Part shown: in pieces, positions 38,477 through 46,451 of the stretch | How positions within the stretch are numbered: the stretch's first letter is position 1 | Layout: each line of letters starts with the position of its first letter | From: Pseudomonadota bacterium | GTDB lineage: Bacteria; Pseudomonadota; Gammaproteobacteria; Xanthomonadales; Xanthomonadaceae | Assembly: GCA_018241125.1 (NCBI GenBank) | Contig: JAFEEL010000058.1 | Coordinates: 1-63,576, forward strand | Direction of reading: 5' to 3' | DNA length: 63,576 nt | Translations under genes and position numbers: made by a program | The notes under the pieces: generated by a model | The model's input: the letters and a program-made list of their open reading frames with translations, nothing else | What the model was told of the DNA's origin: nothing | Database searches by the model: none

Positions 38477-41176
38477 ATGAACACCATGACCGCCAGCGAC
38501 AACGCCGCCCCGCCGATGACCACCAGCGCGATCCGCGCCGCCTTCCTCGACTTCTTCAAGGCCAAAGGTCACACCATCGTGCCCTCGGCGTCGCTGGTGC
38601 CGGGCAACGATCCGACGTTGTTGTTCACCAACTCGGGGATGGTGCAGTTCAAGAACGTGTTTCTCGGCAGCGAAAAACTGCCCTACGTGCGCGCGGCCGA
38701 CGTGCAGCGCTGCCTGCGCGCCGGCGGCAAACACAACGACCTCGACTCGGTCGGCTACACCGCGCGCCACCACACCTTCTTCGAGATGCTCGGCAACTGG
38801 TCGTTCGGCGACTACTTCAAGCGCGAAGCGATCGCCTGGGCGTGGGAACTGTTGACGGAAGTGTTCAAGCTACCCGCCGAGCGGCTGATGGTCACGGTGT
38901 ACCACAGCGACGACGAGGCGTTCGACATCTGGCATCGGCAGATCGGGTTGGCCCAAGAGCGCATCGTGCGCATCGGCGACAACAAAGGTGCGCCGTACGC
39001 CTCGGACAACTTCTGGCAGATGGCCGACACCGGCCCCTGCGGCCCGTGCACGGAAATCTTCTACGACCACGGCGCGCACATCGCCGGTGGCCCGCCGGGT
39101 TCGCCAGACGAAGACGGCGACCGCTTCATCGAGATCTGGAACCTGGTGTTCATGCAGTTCGATCGCGCGCCCGACGGCACGCTGTCGCCATTGCCGGCAC
39201 CATGCGTGGATACCGGCATGGGGCTGGAGCGATTGGCCGCCGTCCTGCAGCACGTTCACAGCAACTACGAGATCGACCTGTTCGCGGAGTTGATCCGCAA
39301 CGCCGCCAAACTCACCGCCACGCACGACCTCGCCAACAAGTCGCTGCGGGTGATCGCCGACCATATCCGCGCCTGTTCATTCCTGATCGTCGATGGCGTG
39401 CTGCCGTCCAACGAGGGCCGCGGCTACGTGCTGCGCCGGATCATCCGTCGCGCCTTGCGCCACGGCTGGATGCTCGGCGTGCGCGGCGAGTTTTTCTGGA
39501 AGATGGTGGCGCCGCTGGTCGCGCAGATGGGCGATGCCTACCCGGAACTGGCGAGCAAGCAGCGTCTCGTGGAAGACGCATTGCGCGCTGAGGAACATCG
39601 CTTCGGCGAGACTATCGAGAACGGCATGAAGTTGCTGGAGTCCGCGCTCCGGGAAGACACGCAATACATCGGCATTGAGAAGCCTGCTGCAAAGACGATT
39701 CCAGGGCGTATCGCCTTCAACTTGTACGACACCTACGGTTTCCCATTTGATCTGACGGCCGATGTTGCGCGGGAACGTGGCTGGGTGGTTGATGTGACTG
39801 GATTCGATCGAGAAATGGAGCAGCAGCGCGAGCGCGCCCGCGCCGCCGGCAAGTTCGAGGCCAAGGGGCAGATGCCGGCCGAACTGGCCAGCCAACTCGC
39901 GCCGACGCAATTCTTGGGCTACGAGACGCTGGCGGCGAGCGCTTGCAAGGTGGTCGGTATCGTCCGCGACGGCAGGCAGATCGAACACTTGGCCGATGGC
40001 GAGCACGCATTGTTGTTGCTCGAGCGCACGCCGTTCTACGCCGAGTCCGGCGGCCAGGTCGGCGACACCGGCGTGCTCGACAACGCCATGGGTCGCTTCG
40101 AGGTTGCCGACACGTTGAAGATGGGTGGTGTGTTTTCCGGGCACGCCGGCATTTGGCACGGCGCACAGGCGCTGAAAGTCGGCGATGCGCTCGATGCGCG
40201 GGTCGATGCGACGCGCCGGCAAGCCATCGTGCTCAATCATTCGGCCACCCACCTGTTGCACGCCGCGCTGCGCAAGGTGCTCGGCGAACACGTCACCCAG
40301 AAAGGCTCGCTGGTCGCGCCCGATCGCCTGCGTTTCGACTTCGCGCATTTTCAGGCGGTCGGCCATGAGCAACTGGCGACGATCGAGACGATGGTCAATG
40401 CCGAAATTCGCCACAACGCCGAAGCCGAAGTGCGGGTGATGGGCATGCAGGAAGCCATCGACTTCGGCGCGATGGCGCTGTTCGGCGAAAAATACGGCGA
40501 GCGCGTGCGCGTGCTGCGCATGGGCGCGTTCTCCACCGAGCTGTGCGGCGGCACCCATGTCCATCGCACCGGCGACATCGGCGCGTTCAAGATTCTCAGC
40601 GAAGGCGGCGTTGCCGCCGGCATCCGCCGCATCGAGGCAGTGACCGGTCAAGGCGCGCTCGACCACATCGCGCAAGAGGAAGGCCGGCTGGCGCAGATCG
40701 CGCAGCTGCTCGGCGGCGGCGACGTGCACGACAAACTGCGCCAACTCATCGACCGCCAGAAGAAGGCCGAGCGCGAGCTGGAGCAGTTGAAGGCCAAGGC
40801 CAATGCCGGTGCCGCGAATGATCTGGCCGCGTCCGCGCAAGCCATCGGCGACTTCAAGCTGGTCGCGGCGCGTCTGGAAAACATCGATGCCAAGGCGCTG
40901 CGCGAGAGCGTGGACCAGCTCAAGCAGCAACTGGGCGATGCGGTGATCGTGCTGGCTTCGGCGGCCGATGGCCGCGCCACCTTGATCGCCGGCGTGCACG
41001 GCAAGGCGCTGGGCAAGGTCAAGGCCGGCGACCTCCTGTCGCACATCGCCGCGCAGATCGGCGGCAAGGGCGGCGGTCGCCCCGATCTGGCGCAGGGCGG
41101 TGGTGCCGATGGCCCGGCGCTGGTGGCGGCGCTGGCCGGCGTGCGTGGGTGGGTGGCGGCCAAAGCCGCGTCATAG
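38477..41176 (+). CDS. alaS: Alanyl-tRNA synthetase
   Basis: An 899-residue class II synthetase. Catalytic motifs are in the first 400 residues ([34 protein letters not shown]); the editing domain has [13 protein letters not shown] and [13 protein letters not shown] with its zinc ligands; the C-terminal part ends with the Gly-rich DHHA1 domain ([15 protein letters not shown]). No start has a good ribosome site; ATG at 38477, 38486 or 38516 are all possible, and the family start ([13 protein letters not shown]) would suit 38516. Rows at 39661-39780 are clearly poorer in G/C (31 and 34 of 60) than the rest of the gene. Confidence 0.96.
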   Translation: MNTMTASDNAAPPMTTSAIRAAFLDFFKAKGHTIVPSASLVPGNDPTLLFTNSGMVQFKNVFLGSEKLPYVRAADVQRCLRAGGKHNDLDSVGYTARHHTFFEMLGNWSFGDYFKREAIAWAWELLTEVFKLPAERLMVTVYHSDDEAFDIWHRQIGLAQERIVRIGDNKGAPYASDNFWQMADTGPCGPCTEIFYDHGAHIAGGPPGSPDEDGDRFIEIWNLVFMQFDRAPDGTLSPLPAPCVDTGMGLERLAAVLQHVHSNYEIDLFAELIRNAAKLTATHDLANKSLRVIADHIRACSFLIVDGVLPSNEGRGYVLRRIIRRALRHGWMLGVRGEFFWKMVAPLVAQMGDAYPELASKQRLVEDALRAEEHRFGETIENGMKLLESALREDTQYIGIEKPAAKTIPGRIAFNLYDTYGFPFDLTADVARERGWVVDVTGFDREMEQQRERARAAGKFEAKGQMPAELASQLAPTQFLGYETLAASACKVVGIVRDGRQIEHLADGEHALLLLERTPFYAESGGQVGDTGVLDNAMGRFEVADTLKMGGVFSGHAGIWHGAQALKVGDALDARVDATRRQAIVLNHSATHLLHAALRKVLGEHVTQKGSLVAPDRLRFDFAHFQAVGHEQLATIETMVNAEIRHNAEAEVRVMGMQEAIDFGAMALFGEKYGERVRVLRMGAFSTELCGGTHVHRTGDIGAFKILSEGGVAAGIRRIEAVTGQGALDHIAQEEGRLAQIAQLLGGGDVHDKLRQLIDRQKKAERELEQLKAKANAGAANDLAASAQAIGDFKLVAARLENIDAKALRESVDQLKQQLGDAVIVLASAADGRATLIAGVHGKALGKVKAGDLLSHIAAQIGGKGGGRPDLAQGGGADGPALVAALAGVRGWVAAKAAS

Positions 41177-41223
41177 CGTGGTGTTCGCGTGTGCGCGGGG
41201 GAGCCGTCGCGGCACGGCGGAAA

Positions 41224-41252
41224 GCTGTCGCGGCTAGAAGCCGCTCCCACAG
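41224..41252. repeat. REP-like element
   Basis: GCTGTCGCGGCTAGAAGCCG followed by CTCCCACAG. The reverse reads CTGTGGGAGCGGCTTC-TAGCCGCGACAGC, closely similar to REP sequences of Pseudomonas and Xanthomonadales. Confidence 0.75.
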
Positions 41253-41466
41253 AAGGGCACATCGAAAAACCTCACATTTACGTCATTGGCCGGCTTCGCC
41301 GTTGTGAAGCTTCTCGGCGCAAGCCGGAGGTGCGTTTCAACAGCGAAGCTGGTCATCCATTTCGACTTGCGGAACAGCAACTTGGATGACCGGCTGTCGC
41401 CGTTAAAAAAGCGCTTCCGGCGTTCGCCGGGATGACGAGCAAAAAATCGGTTTTTCGAGGTTCCCA

Positions 41467-41526
41467 GAAGCCGCTCCCACTGAAGCCGCTCCCACTGAAG
41501 CCGCTCCCACTGAAGCTGCTCCCACC
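41467..41526. repeat. Four tandem 15 bp units GAAGCCGCTCCCACT
   Basis: Three perfect copies and one with two changes, head to tail. The unit is the core of the REP-like element at 41224, so it looks like a tandem expansion of half a REP. Confidence 0.9.
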
Positions 41527-41772
41527 GGCGCGCACTGTGGGAGGGCCTTGACCAGCCTTCGGCCGTTGAAAGACAGGCCAGACGGAACACTGTCGTGGAT
41601 GGAAGCCGCTCCCACTGGTGCAGCACTTGCGAATTGCAGTCCGTAGGCCATCAGTCATGGCCCGACCGCGTTGCGCCCGGTCGGGGCGTGGCCTACCATC
41701 GTTGCCATGTGGCGACGGCGTTTCCAGCGGTCGCTGCGGAACCCCGGCCGGATGCCGGGGAAGGAGCCAGAG

Positions 41773-42009
41773 ATGCTGATCCTGACCCGTAGGGTGGGCG
41801 AGACCCTGATGATCGGCGACGCGGTGACCGTCACCGTGCTCGGTGTGAAGGGCAACCAGGTGCGTATCGGCATCACCGCGCCCAAGGATGTAGCCGTGCA
41901 CCGCGAGGAAATCTTCCAGCGCATCCACAAGGACGACCCCGGTGCGGCGGGCACCACCACCGCCGAACCCGCTGCCAGCGATGCGGCGGGTTTACCCGAC
42001 AAGCCGTAG
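41773..42009 (+). CDS. csrA: Carbon storage regulator CsrA/RsmA
   Basis: A 78-residue dimeric RNA-binding protein that represses or activates mRNAs through GGA sites. The start [34 protein letters not shown]... and the following [16 protein letters not shown] are the full canonical CsrA; the 18-residue Ala/Thr-rich tail is an extra. A clear AAGGAG ribosome site, which itself includes GGA, precedes the ATG. The order alaS-csrA-tRNA-Ser is typical of gammaproteobacteria. Confidence 0.97.
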   Translation: MLILTRRVGETLMIGDAVTVTVLGVKGNQVRIGITAPKDVAVHREEIFQRIHKDDPGAAGTTTAEPAASDAAGLPDKP

Positions 42010-42061
42010 ACGGTATCCTGCGCGTTCGACTGGCGCGCTGGCTCGCCCAGTCGCCACCCCC

Positions 42062-42154
42062 GGAGAGATGCCCGAGAGGCCGAAGGGGCTCCCCTGCTAA
42101 GGGAGTATGCGGTCAAAAGCTGCATCGAGGGTTCGAATCCCTCTCTCTCCGCCA
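42062..42154 (+). tRNA. tRNA-Ser (anticodon GCU)
   Basis: A 93-base class II tRNA with encoded CCA. The acceptor stem pairs GGAGAGA with TCTCTCC; the anticodon loop is CTGCTAA; a long variable arm is present; the T arm is GAGGGTTCGAATCCCTC. Its 3'-terminal 16 bases recur twice downstream. Confidence 0.97.
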
Positions 42155-42405
42155 TTCGACGAATGGCTACGTTCGCGGGATTTCCTGCCCTCGCGCGCAG
42201 CGCTCGGGCGTTCGCCCGCCCGCGAGCCGGTGGCTCGCAAGCGCGCGGCCTCACCCCTCTCTCTCCGCCATTCGACGAATGGCTACGTTCGCGGGATTTC
42301 CTGCCCTCGCGCGCAGCGCTCGGGCGTTCGCCCGCCCGCGGTTAGGGCATCGCTGCGCGCGCCGGTGGCTCGCAAGCGCGCGGCCTCACCCCTCTCTCTC
42401 CGCCA
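42139..42405 (+). repeat. Tandem repeats carrying the tRNA-Ser 3' end
   Basis: CCCTCTCTCTCCGCCA, the last 16 bases of the tRNA gene, occurs at 42139-42154, 42253-42268 and 42390-42405. Each is followed by TTCGACGAATGGCT. The first two also share the next ~75 bases, so units of 114 and 137 bp are formed; the second has 23 extra bases (GTTAGGGCATCGCTGCGCG...). The spacer to 42528 holds nothing else recognisable. Confidence 0.92.
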
Positions 42406-42528
42406 TTCGACGAATGGCTGCGTCCGTCAAATTCCCGGCGCTTTCGCGATGATCCAATCGGCGGTGCCGTGCGCTCAGATGCCGCGCCGTGCCCAATCCT
42501 TCCGGGGACCGAGCGTCACGGATGGCCG

Positions 42529-42942
42529 TCATTGGATCGAATGGGGTTCCGCAGCCTTGACGGGCAGGGTCGTCGACGCGGCCTCGACTTCGACGACCAG
42601 CGGAGTCTTCCCGTCGGAAACCAAGCGGATGGTTTGCGCCGCCATGCGTTCATTGGCATTGCCGTGAGCAACCGTGCGCGAGATCGGTCCGCCGCTGGCG
42701 CCTTTGATGGTGACGTTCACGTCGGTCGGCGCATGCTCAATCCGTACCGTGTACACGGCGCCCTTGGGCAGAGTCGGCCAGATCCCGAAGTCGACATGCC
42801 CCATGGCATCGGTGGTCTTGGCCGCACAGCCGCCGCCGGGAATCTTTCCCAGGGAAACGCCGATGCCCTTGAGCGGTACGCCCGCCCAGGCCGGAACCGA
42901 TAGCGACAACAGCAACAGCACGCTGGCCCATCTGCGCCCCAT
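42529..42942 (-). CDS. Exported protein of unknown function
   Basis: A 137-residue protein with a signal peptide (about 1-20, VPAWAG). The mature part is beta-rich and begins GVPLKGIGVSLGKIPGGGC, followed by repeated strands (VYTVRIEHA, DVNVTIKG, TPLVVEVEA). One cysteine is present. I do not recognise the family. Transcription is opposite to csrA and it follows three minus-strand tRNA genes. Confidence 0.65.
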   Translation of the reverse strand: MGRRWASVLLLLSLSVPAWAGVPLKGIGVSLGKIPGGGCAAKTTDAMGHVDFGIWPTLPKGAVYTVRIEHAPTDVNVTIKGASGGPISRTVAHGNANERMAAQTIRLVSDGKTPLVVEVEAASTTLPVKAAEPHSIQ

Positions 42943-43084
42943 GACATTCTCCGAATTGCGGTGGGTGGGTGGCTATTTGCCGACACCCCACTGAACTGGC
43001 CGTGAAGGCGCCGGAGGCCTGATATTGGGGCGATTGCGACAAGGTCTGGCGCCATCTGGCCACTACGCAGGGTGCCGCAACGCC

Positions 43085-43171
43085 TGGTGCCCGGAGTCGG
43101 AATCGAACCGACATGGCCTTGCGGCCGGGGGATTTTAAGTCCCCTGCGTCTACCTGTTTCGCCATCCGGGC
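43085..43171 (-). tRNA. tRNA-Leu (anticodon UAA)
   Basis: An 87-base class II tRNA with encoded CCA. The acceptor pairs GCCCGGA with TCCGGGC; the anticodon loop CTTAAAA gives UAA; the variable arm is long; the T arm reads TCGGTTCGATTCCGA. Confidence 0.96.
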
Positions 43172-43283
43172 CGGTGCCCATGGTCGCGCAAGCCGGGTCG
43201 ATGCGAAAGCGCGATCGCCGTCCACGCAGCAGGGAGCACCGAAGCCCGTGTCCCCGCGGGCTTCGGTGGTGCTGGTTACGATC

Positions 43284-43357
43284 TGGAGGCCGAGGTCGGA
43301 ATTGAACCGGCGTACGCGGATTTGCAGTCCGCTGCATGACCACTCTGCCACCCGGCC
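43284..43357 (-). tRNA. tRNA-Cys (anticodon GCA)
   Basis: A 74-base tRNA with CCA. The acceptor pairs GGCCGGG with CTCGGCC (one G-T pair); the anticodon loop is CTGCAAA; the T arm is CCGGTTCAATTCCGA. It lies between tRNA-Gly and tRNA-Leu in one minus-strand cluster. Confidence 0.96.
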
Positions 43358-43450
43358 AGATTGTTCGATTGTAGCTCGCAAGTCGTGCGCCATGCCGTGC
43401 GCTCGACCCGGAAACGCAATGCCCCGGCGAGCCGGGGCATCGGAGAAATC

Positions 43451-43526
<76 letters not shown>

Positions 43527-43633
43527 GTGAGCCGTGCATTTTACCCATCGACGCAGGCGTGTCAATGATCGTCACTACCGAGGTTGTGCGCGATTGGTTA
43601 CGATAGGCGTTCCAGATTGCAACCGAGTGCGCC

Positions 43634-44800
43634 GTGTTGGCCCAGTTCGACGCAACCCTATTCGACGCCGGAGGGCACTTGCTGCCCGATCTTGCGTTGT
43701 GCACGATGACTGCCGCCGTCACCTTTGCCGCGGTTTGCGCATTGCAGCCGATCGCCCGGCGTCTGGGAATCCTCGATCATCCGGCCGGGCGCAAGGATCA
43801 CGCGATATCCACGCCCACCACCGGCGGAATCGCCATGTTGCTGGGTATCCTGCTGGGACTGGCTCTGGTCGGGCATTGGGATCGCATCGACCTGACCTTC
43901 GCGGCCGCTGCACTGGTACTGGTGGCGACCGGCGTTCTCGACGACTTGTTCGACCTGCACTGGTGGTTGCGCATCCCGGTTCAGTGTTTTGCCGTGTGGC
44001 TGGTGTATCGGGGCGGCGTGGCGGTGGAGCACGTCGGGCCGCTGTTGGGCGCCACCAGCCTGAACCTGGGAGCGTGGCAACTGCCATTCACCATGTTCGC
44101 CACCGTGGGCGTCATCAACGCGATCAACATGAGCGACGGCGTCGACGGGCTCGCCGGTGGCATTGGCTTGGCGACGTTCGCGATGTTCACCGCGGCCGCC
44201 CTGTATTCGGGCAACGCGCAACTGGCCGGAAAGGTGATCGTGGTGTCTGGTGCGATATTGGGTTTCTGGCTGATGAACATGCGCTTTCCCTGGCAGGCGC
44301 GGGCGCGGGTGTTCATGGGTAATGCCGGCAGCGCGCTGCTCGGGTTCACCATCGCCTGGGCCTGTTTTCGCTTGACCCAGAACGAAGCGCACCCGGTCAG
44401 CCCGATCCTCGGGCCGTGGCTGGTGGCAACCCCTTTGGTCGATTGCGTGGTGCTCATCGGACGCCGCCTGTTGAATGGGCAGTCGCCGTTCCGCGCTGAT
44501 CGCAATCACATGCATCACCTGATGCTGGAGGCCGGCTTTGCTCCACGCGAACTGACCCTGACGGTCATGGGGATCAACCTCGCGTTCGGTTTGCTGGCCG
44601 GCTTGGCCTTGCTGGCGAGGGTGCCTGAGCCGCTGCTGGTGCTGGCGTTCATGCTGCTATGCGTTGGCTATTTCTGGCTCACCGGGCGACGTGTTCGTGC
44701 GGTCGCGTTCTTTGCGTGGCTGCGCCACCCGCTGCGCCCCGAGCGGCGCCGACCGACCGGCATCGGTCTGGCGACGGAAGCCACAGCCAGCGAGGACTGA
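43634..44800 (+). CDS. Undecaprenyl-phosphate N-acetylhexosamine-1-phosphate transferase (WecA-like)
   Basis: A 388-residue integral membrane enzyme with about eleven segments, of the MraY/WecA family. It would transfer a sugar-1-phosphate to undecaprenyl phosphate to start O-antigen or exopolysaccharide synthesis. The family marks are HPAGRKDHAISTPTTGGIA, the catalytic VLDDLFD, NAINMSDGVDGLAGG, GNAGSALLGF and the HMHHLMLEAGF histidine motif. The start is GTG; a later ATG (at residue 25) is also possible. No other polysaccharide gene is nearby. Confidence 0.92.
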   Translation: MLAQFDATLFDAGGHLLPDLALCTMTAAVTFAAVCALQPIARRLGILDHPAGRKDHAISTPTTGGIAMLLGILLGLALVGHWDRIDLTFAAAALVLVATGVLDDLFDLHWWLRIPVQCFAVWLVYRGGVAVEHVGPLLGATSLNLGAWQLPFTMFATVGVINAINMSDGVDGLAGGIGLATFAMFTAAALYSGNAQLAGKVIVVSGAILGFWLMNMRFPWQARARVFMGNAGSALLGFTIAWACFRLTQNEAHPVSPILGPWLVATPLVDCVVLIGRRLLNGQSPFRADRNHMHHLMLEAGFAPRELTLTVMGINLAFGLLAGLALLARVPEPLLVLAFMLLCVGYFWLTGRRVRAVAFFAWLRHPLRPERRRPTGIGLATEATASED

Positions 44801-45001
44801 TCGGCTTATTCCGATCGGCGTTCGACTTGACCCGGGGCGAGTGCGCGGCTTATGCTGCGCGGCCTTCGCACCGGTGCCCAGTGCGTCGGCAGACGCAGGG
44901 TTGGTAGCGGACATGCGGGTCATATCCGCCTTCGCACGATCTCCGGCAAGCAGGACCGGGGAGCGCACGCTGCAGGCAACGCGGGAGGTTGGAGATTTTG
45001 C

Positions 45002-45076
45002 GGGCGGTTAGCTCAGCGGTAGAGCACTGCTTTCACACGGCAGGGGTCACAGGTTCAAGCCCTGTACCGCCCACCA
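45002..45076 (+). tRNA. tRNA-Val (anticodon CAC)
   Basis: A 75-base tRNA with CCA. The acceptor pairs GGGCGGT with ACCGCCC; the anticodon stem CTGCT/GGCAG encloses TTCACAC; the T arm is ACAGGTTCAAGCCCTGT. Its 3' half (45036-45076) is duplicated at 46263-46303. A terminator follows at 45091. Confidence 0.96.
45036..45076 (+). repeat. attL-like 41 bp repeat (within tRNA-Val)
   Basis: The last 41 bases of the tRNA gene, from CACGGCAGGGG to ACCGCCCACCA, are identical to 46263-46303. This is the usual signature of integration of an element into a tRNA 3' end, with the tRNA rebuilt on one side. Confidence 0.9.
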
Positions 45077-45090
45077 TAACGAACCACGCA

Positions 45091-45116
45091 AACCCCTGTT
45101 CTTGCAGGGGTTTTTT
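45091..45116 (+). terminator. Intrinsic terminator of tRNA-Val
   Basis: The stem AACCCCTG pairs with CAGGGGTT around TTCTTG, followed by a run of T to 45116. A classical rho-independent terminator 15 bases after the tRNA. Confidence 0.92.
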
Positions 45117-45386
45117 GTTGGAAGACCCAGGTTGTACGATGCGGCAAGATGGCCGGAATTGGCCGGTATTTTAGGGTCGATTGCCAACTATTTGCTGCGG
45201 AATCGTCCGCAGGTCGCCAGAAACTCACCACGGCGGCACGGCGTCGTGGGCCGAGGGCGCGCCAGCGCCTGACGAGGCCCGAGCCGCGTAGCGGCGAGCC
45301 GCCGCAGGCTATCGCAAGTGTAAAGACAAACGTGGGAGTCTCCTGCCACTTTCAGGCAGCACTCCGTCAAAGAATTCCGCAGATGC

Positions 45387-45414
45387 GTGTTACCATGCAC
45401 ACATGGCGTAACAC
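45387..45414 (+). promoter_or_regulatory. Operator-like palindrome of the toxin-antitoxin operon
   Basis: GTGTTACCATG and CATGGCGTAACAC face each other around CACA; the outer arms GTGTTAC and GTAACAC are perfect. It ends 12 bases before the antitoxin ATG, the usual place for autoregulation by an antitoxin or the complex. Confidence 0.6.
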
Positions 45415-45426
45415 GAGGTGCCGGCC

Positions 45427-45720
45427 ATGAGCGAAACAACGTTTACTTTCCGGGTAGATGAAGCGCTGAAGGACAAGTTCAGCGACGCGGCGAAAGCGCG
45501 CGATCGTACGGCCGCACAACTGTTGCGCGACTTCATGCGCAGCGTCGTGAGCCAGCAGCAGGATGCGGCCCAATACGATGCCTGGTTTCGACGCGAGGTT
45601 GAGGCGGCCTTGGCCGAAGCCAACGATCCGGCTACGCAGTGGGTTTCCAACGACCAGATGAAACAGGAAAGTGCGACCTGGCGGCGGCGCGTGCGGGCGG
45701 GTGTCGAGGCCAAGGGTTGA
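45427..45720 (+). CDS. Antitoxin of a RelE/ParE-type system (ribbon-helix-helix)
   Basis: A 97-residue protein. The N-terminal 45 residues fit a RelB/DinJ-type ribbon-helix-helix: TTFTFRVDEALKDKFSDAA is the DNA-binding strand and first helix, ending in LLRDFMR. The rest is a charged, probably flexible tail (WFRREVEAALAEAND, MKQESATWRRRV) that would wrap around the toxin. ATG 45427 follows a GAGG site; GTG 45418 in frame is possible. Its stop overlaps the toxin start. A palindrome just upstream is the likely binding site. Confidence 0.82.
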   Translation: MSETTFTFRVDEALKDKFSDAAKARDRTAAQLLRDFMRSVVSQQQDAAQYDAWFRREVEAALAEANDPATQWVSNDQMKQESATWRRRVRAGVEAKG

Positions 45721-45998
45721 AACTCGTCTGGCTGCCCCTGGCGCGCCAACTGCGATTCGCGCAGTTGGACTACATCGCCGAGAGGAACCCGCAGGCTGCC
45801 CTGCGAGTGGATGAGGAAATCGAGCAACAGGCCAACCATCTGCAAGAACACCCGGACATGGGTCGGGTCGGGCGCGTCAACGGCACTCGCGAACTGGTGA
45901 TCCAGCGCACGCCGTTCGTTTTGGTGTATCGCGTTCGGCCTCGGGCCAGATGTGTTGAGGTGCTGCGCGTCCTGCACGGCGCGCAGCAATGGCGATGA
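45717..45998 (+). CDS. RelE/ParE family toxin
   Basis: A 93-residue protein of the RelE/ParE fold, read from a TTG codon that overlaps the antitoxin stop (TTGA). The sequence begins KLVWLPLARQLRFAQLDYIAER, has the middle segment HPDMGRVGRVNGTRELVIQR, and ends FVLVYRVRP...VLRVLHGAQQW, the classical ParE/RelE C-terminal strand. It could be a gyrase inhibitor (ParE) or an mRNA nuclease (RelE); the sequence does not decide. Coupled translation would keep toxin at or below antitoxin level. The next small gene overlaps by 4 bases. Confidence 0.85.
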   Translation: MKLVWLPLARQLRFAQLDYIAERNPQAALRVDEEIEQQANHLQEHPDMGRVGRVNGTRELVIQRTPFVLVYRVRPRARCVEVLRVLHGAQQWR

Positions 45999-46147
45999 CC
46001 GCCCTGCCGCACTGCTGCCACTATTGCCGATGCACCGACTCGGATCGGCTGGTGTGGTGCGACTTGGGCAAGCCGATCGACGGGTGGTGGCTATGCTCGG
46101 CGTGCATCGACGCGGGCGCCGCAATGGCGGATCGGGGTTTTGCGTAA
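45995..46147 (+). CDS. Small Cys-rich, zinc-ribbon-like protein in the island
   Basis: A 50-residue protein whose ATG overlaps the toxin stop (ATGA). It contains cysteines in HCCHYCRC near the start, WCDLG in the middle and LCSAC later, enough for one or two zinc sites, and several tryptophans (GWWL). The shape, with paired cysteines 20-25 residues apart, suggests a zinc ribbon. I do not recognise a named family. It may be a third member of the toxin-antitoxin operon or a remnant gene of the island. Too short for many gene finders. Confidence 0.5.
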   Translation: MTALPHCCHYCRCTDSDRLVWCDLGKPIDGWWLCSACIDAGAAMADRGFA

Positions 46148-46262
46148 GTGGAATCTGGCGTTCTTTGCGTGCCCACGTCAGCACGCCGCCCAACACTCCC
46201 ATTTCGCGTGCAACGGTTCCCGGCGCGACGGCGCGCAATCGGTCATCGCGCCAGCGCAACCT
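46090..46262 (-). pseudogene. Tyrosine integrase fragment (core-binding domain)
   Basis: Read from the right repeat inward on the minus strand, about 55 residues match the SAM-like core-binding domain of tyrosine recombinases: RLRWRDDRLRAVAPGTVARE, then MGVLGGVLTWARKERQIPLT and QNPDPPLRRP. The N-terminal arm and the whole catalytic domain (R-H-R-Y) are missing. It abuts the 41 bp repeat, as expected for the integrase of the element that created the duplication. The boundaries are approximate. Confidence 0.75.
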
Positions 46263-46303
46263 CACGGCAGGGGTCACAGGTTCAAGCCCTGTACCGCCCA
46301 CCA
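46263..46303 (+). repeat. attR-like 41 bp repeat
   Basis: An exact copy of the 3' 41 bases of tRNA-Val. It lacks the acceptor 5' half and D arm, so it is not a second tRNA gene. The remaining bases to 46451 hold nothing recognisable except the ribosome site of the next gene. Confidence 0.9.
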
Positions 46304-46451
46304 ATCACGCACTTGCCTGCCCTGACCGGCTCGGGGGCGCGTCGGCACAACCGCTTGCCAGACGCTGATGGCTTGGGCCATCGGATCCTGGGCGCCGTTG
46401 CGCCTGCCTGCGGCGCATGCTTCACTGCCTTTTCCCGCAGGAGGGCAGGCG

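Larger units (their letters stand above)
41177..41772. other. Intergenic region between alaS and csrA, repeat-rich
   Basis: About 600 bases without a recognisable gene. It holds REP-like AGAAGCCGCTCCCAC words (41224-41252, 41467-41526, about 41600), a 9 bp inverted pair GGTCATCCA/TGGATGACC (about 41352-41392) and lower-GC sequence between them. The csrA promoter must lie in its right part. Confidence 0.7.
45077..46303. mobile_element. Mini genomic island at tRNA-Val with a toxin-antitoxin pair and integrase remnant
   Basis: This 1.23 kb segment lies between the two 41 bp repeats. In order: a terminator, about 270 non-coding bases, an operator-like palindrome, an antitoxin and toxin gene, a 50-residue Cys-rich gene and a minus-strand fragment of a tyrosine integrase next to the right repeat. 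The integrase is incomplete, so the element can no longer move by itself. It is probably a deletion remnant of a larger island held by the toxin-antitoxin pair. Confidence 0.82.

Noticed and set aside
41342-41395. Attenuator formed by GGTCATCCA/TGGATGACC before csrA
   Set aside because: Short arms, a long loop and nearly 400 bases to csrA; no terminator T-run.
42155-42405. Attachment site of an island at tRNA-Ser
   Set aside because: The repeated tRNA end occurs in closely spaced tandem units with a shared body and no integrase or cargo, which fits an rtT-like repeat better.
46263-46303. Second tRNA-Val gene
   Set aside because: Only the 3' 41 bases are present; no D arm, no 5' acceptor strand. 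It is an attachment-site type duplication.
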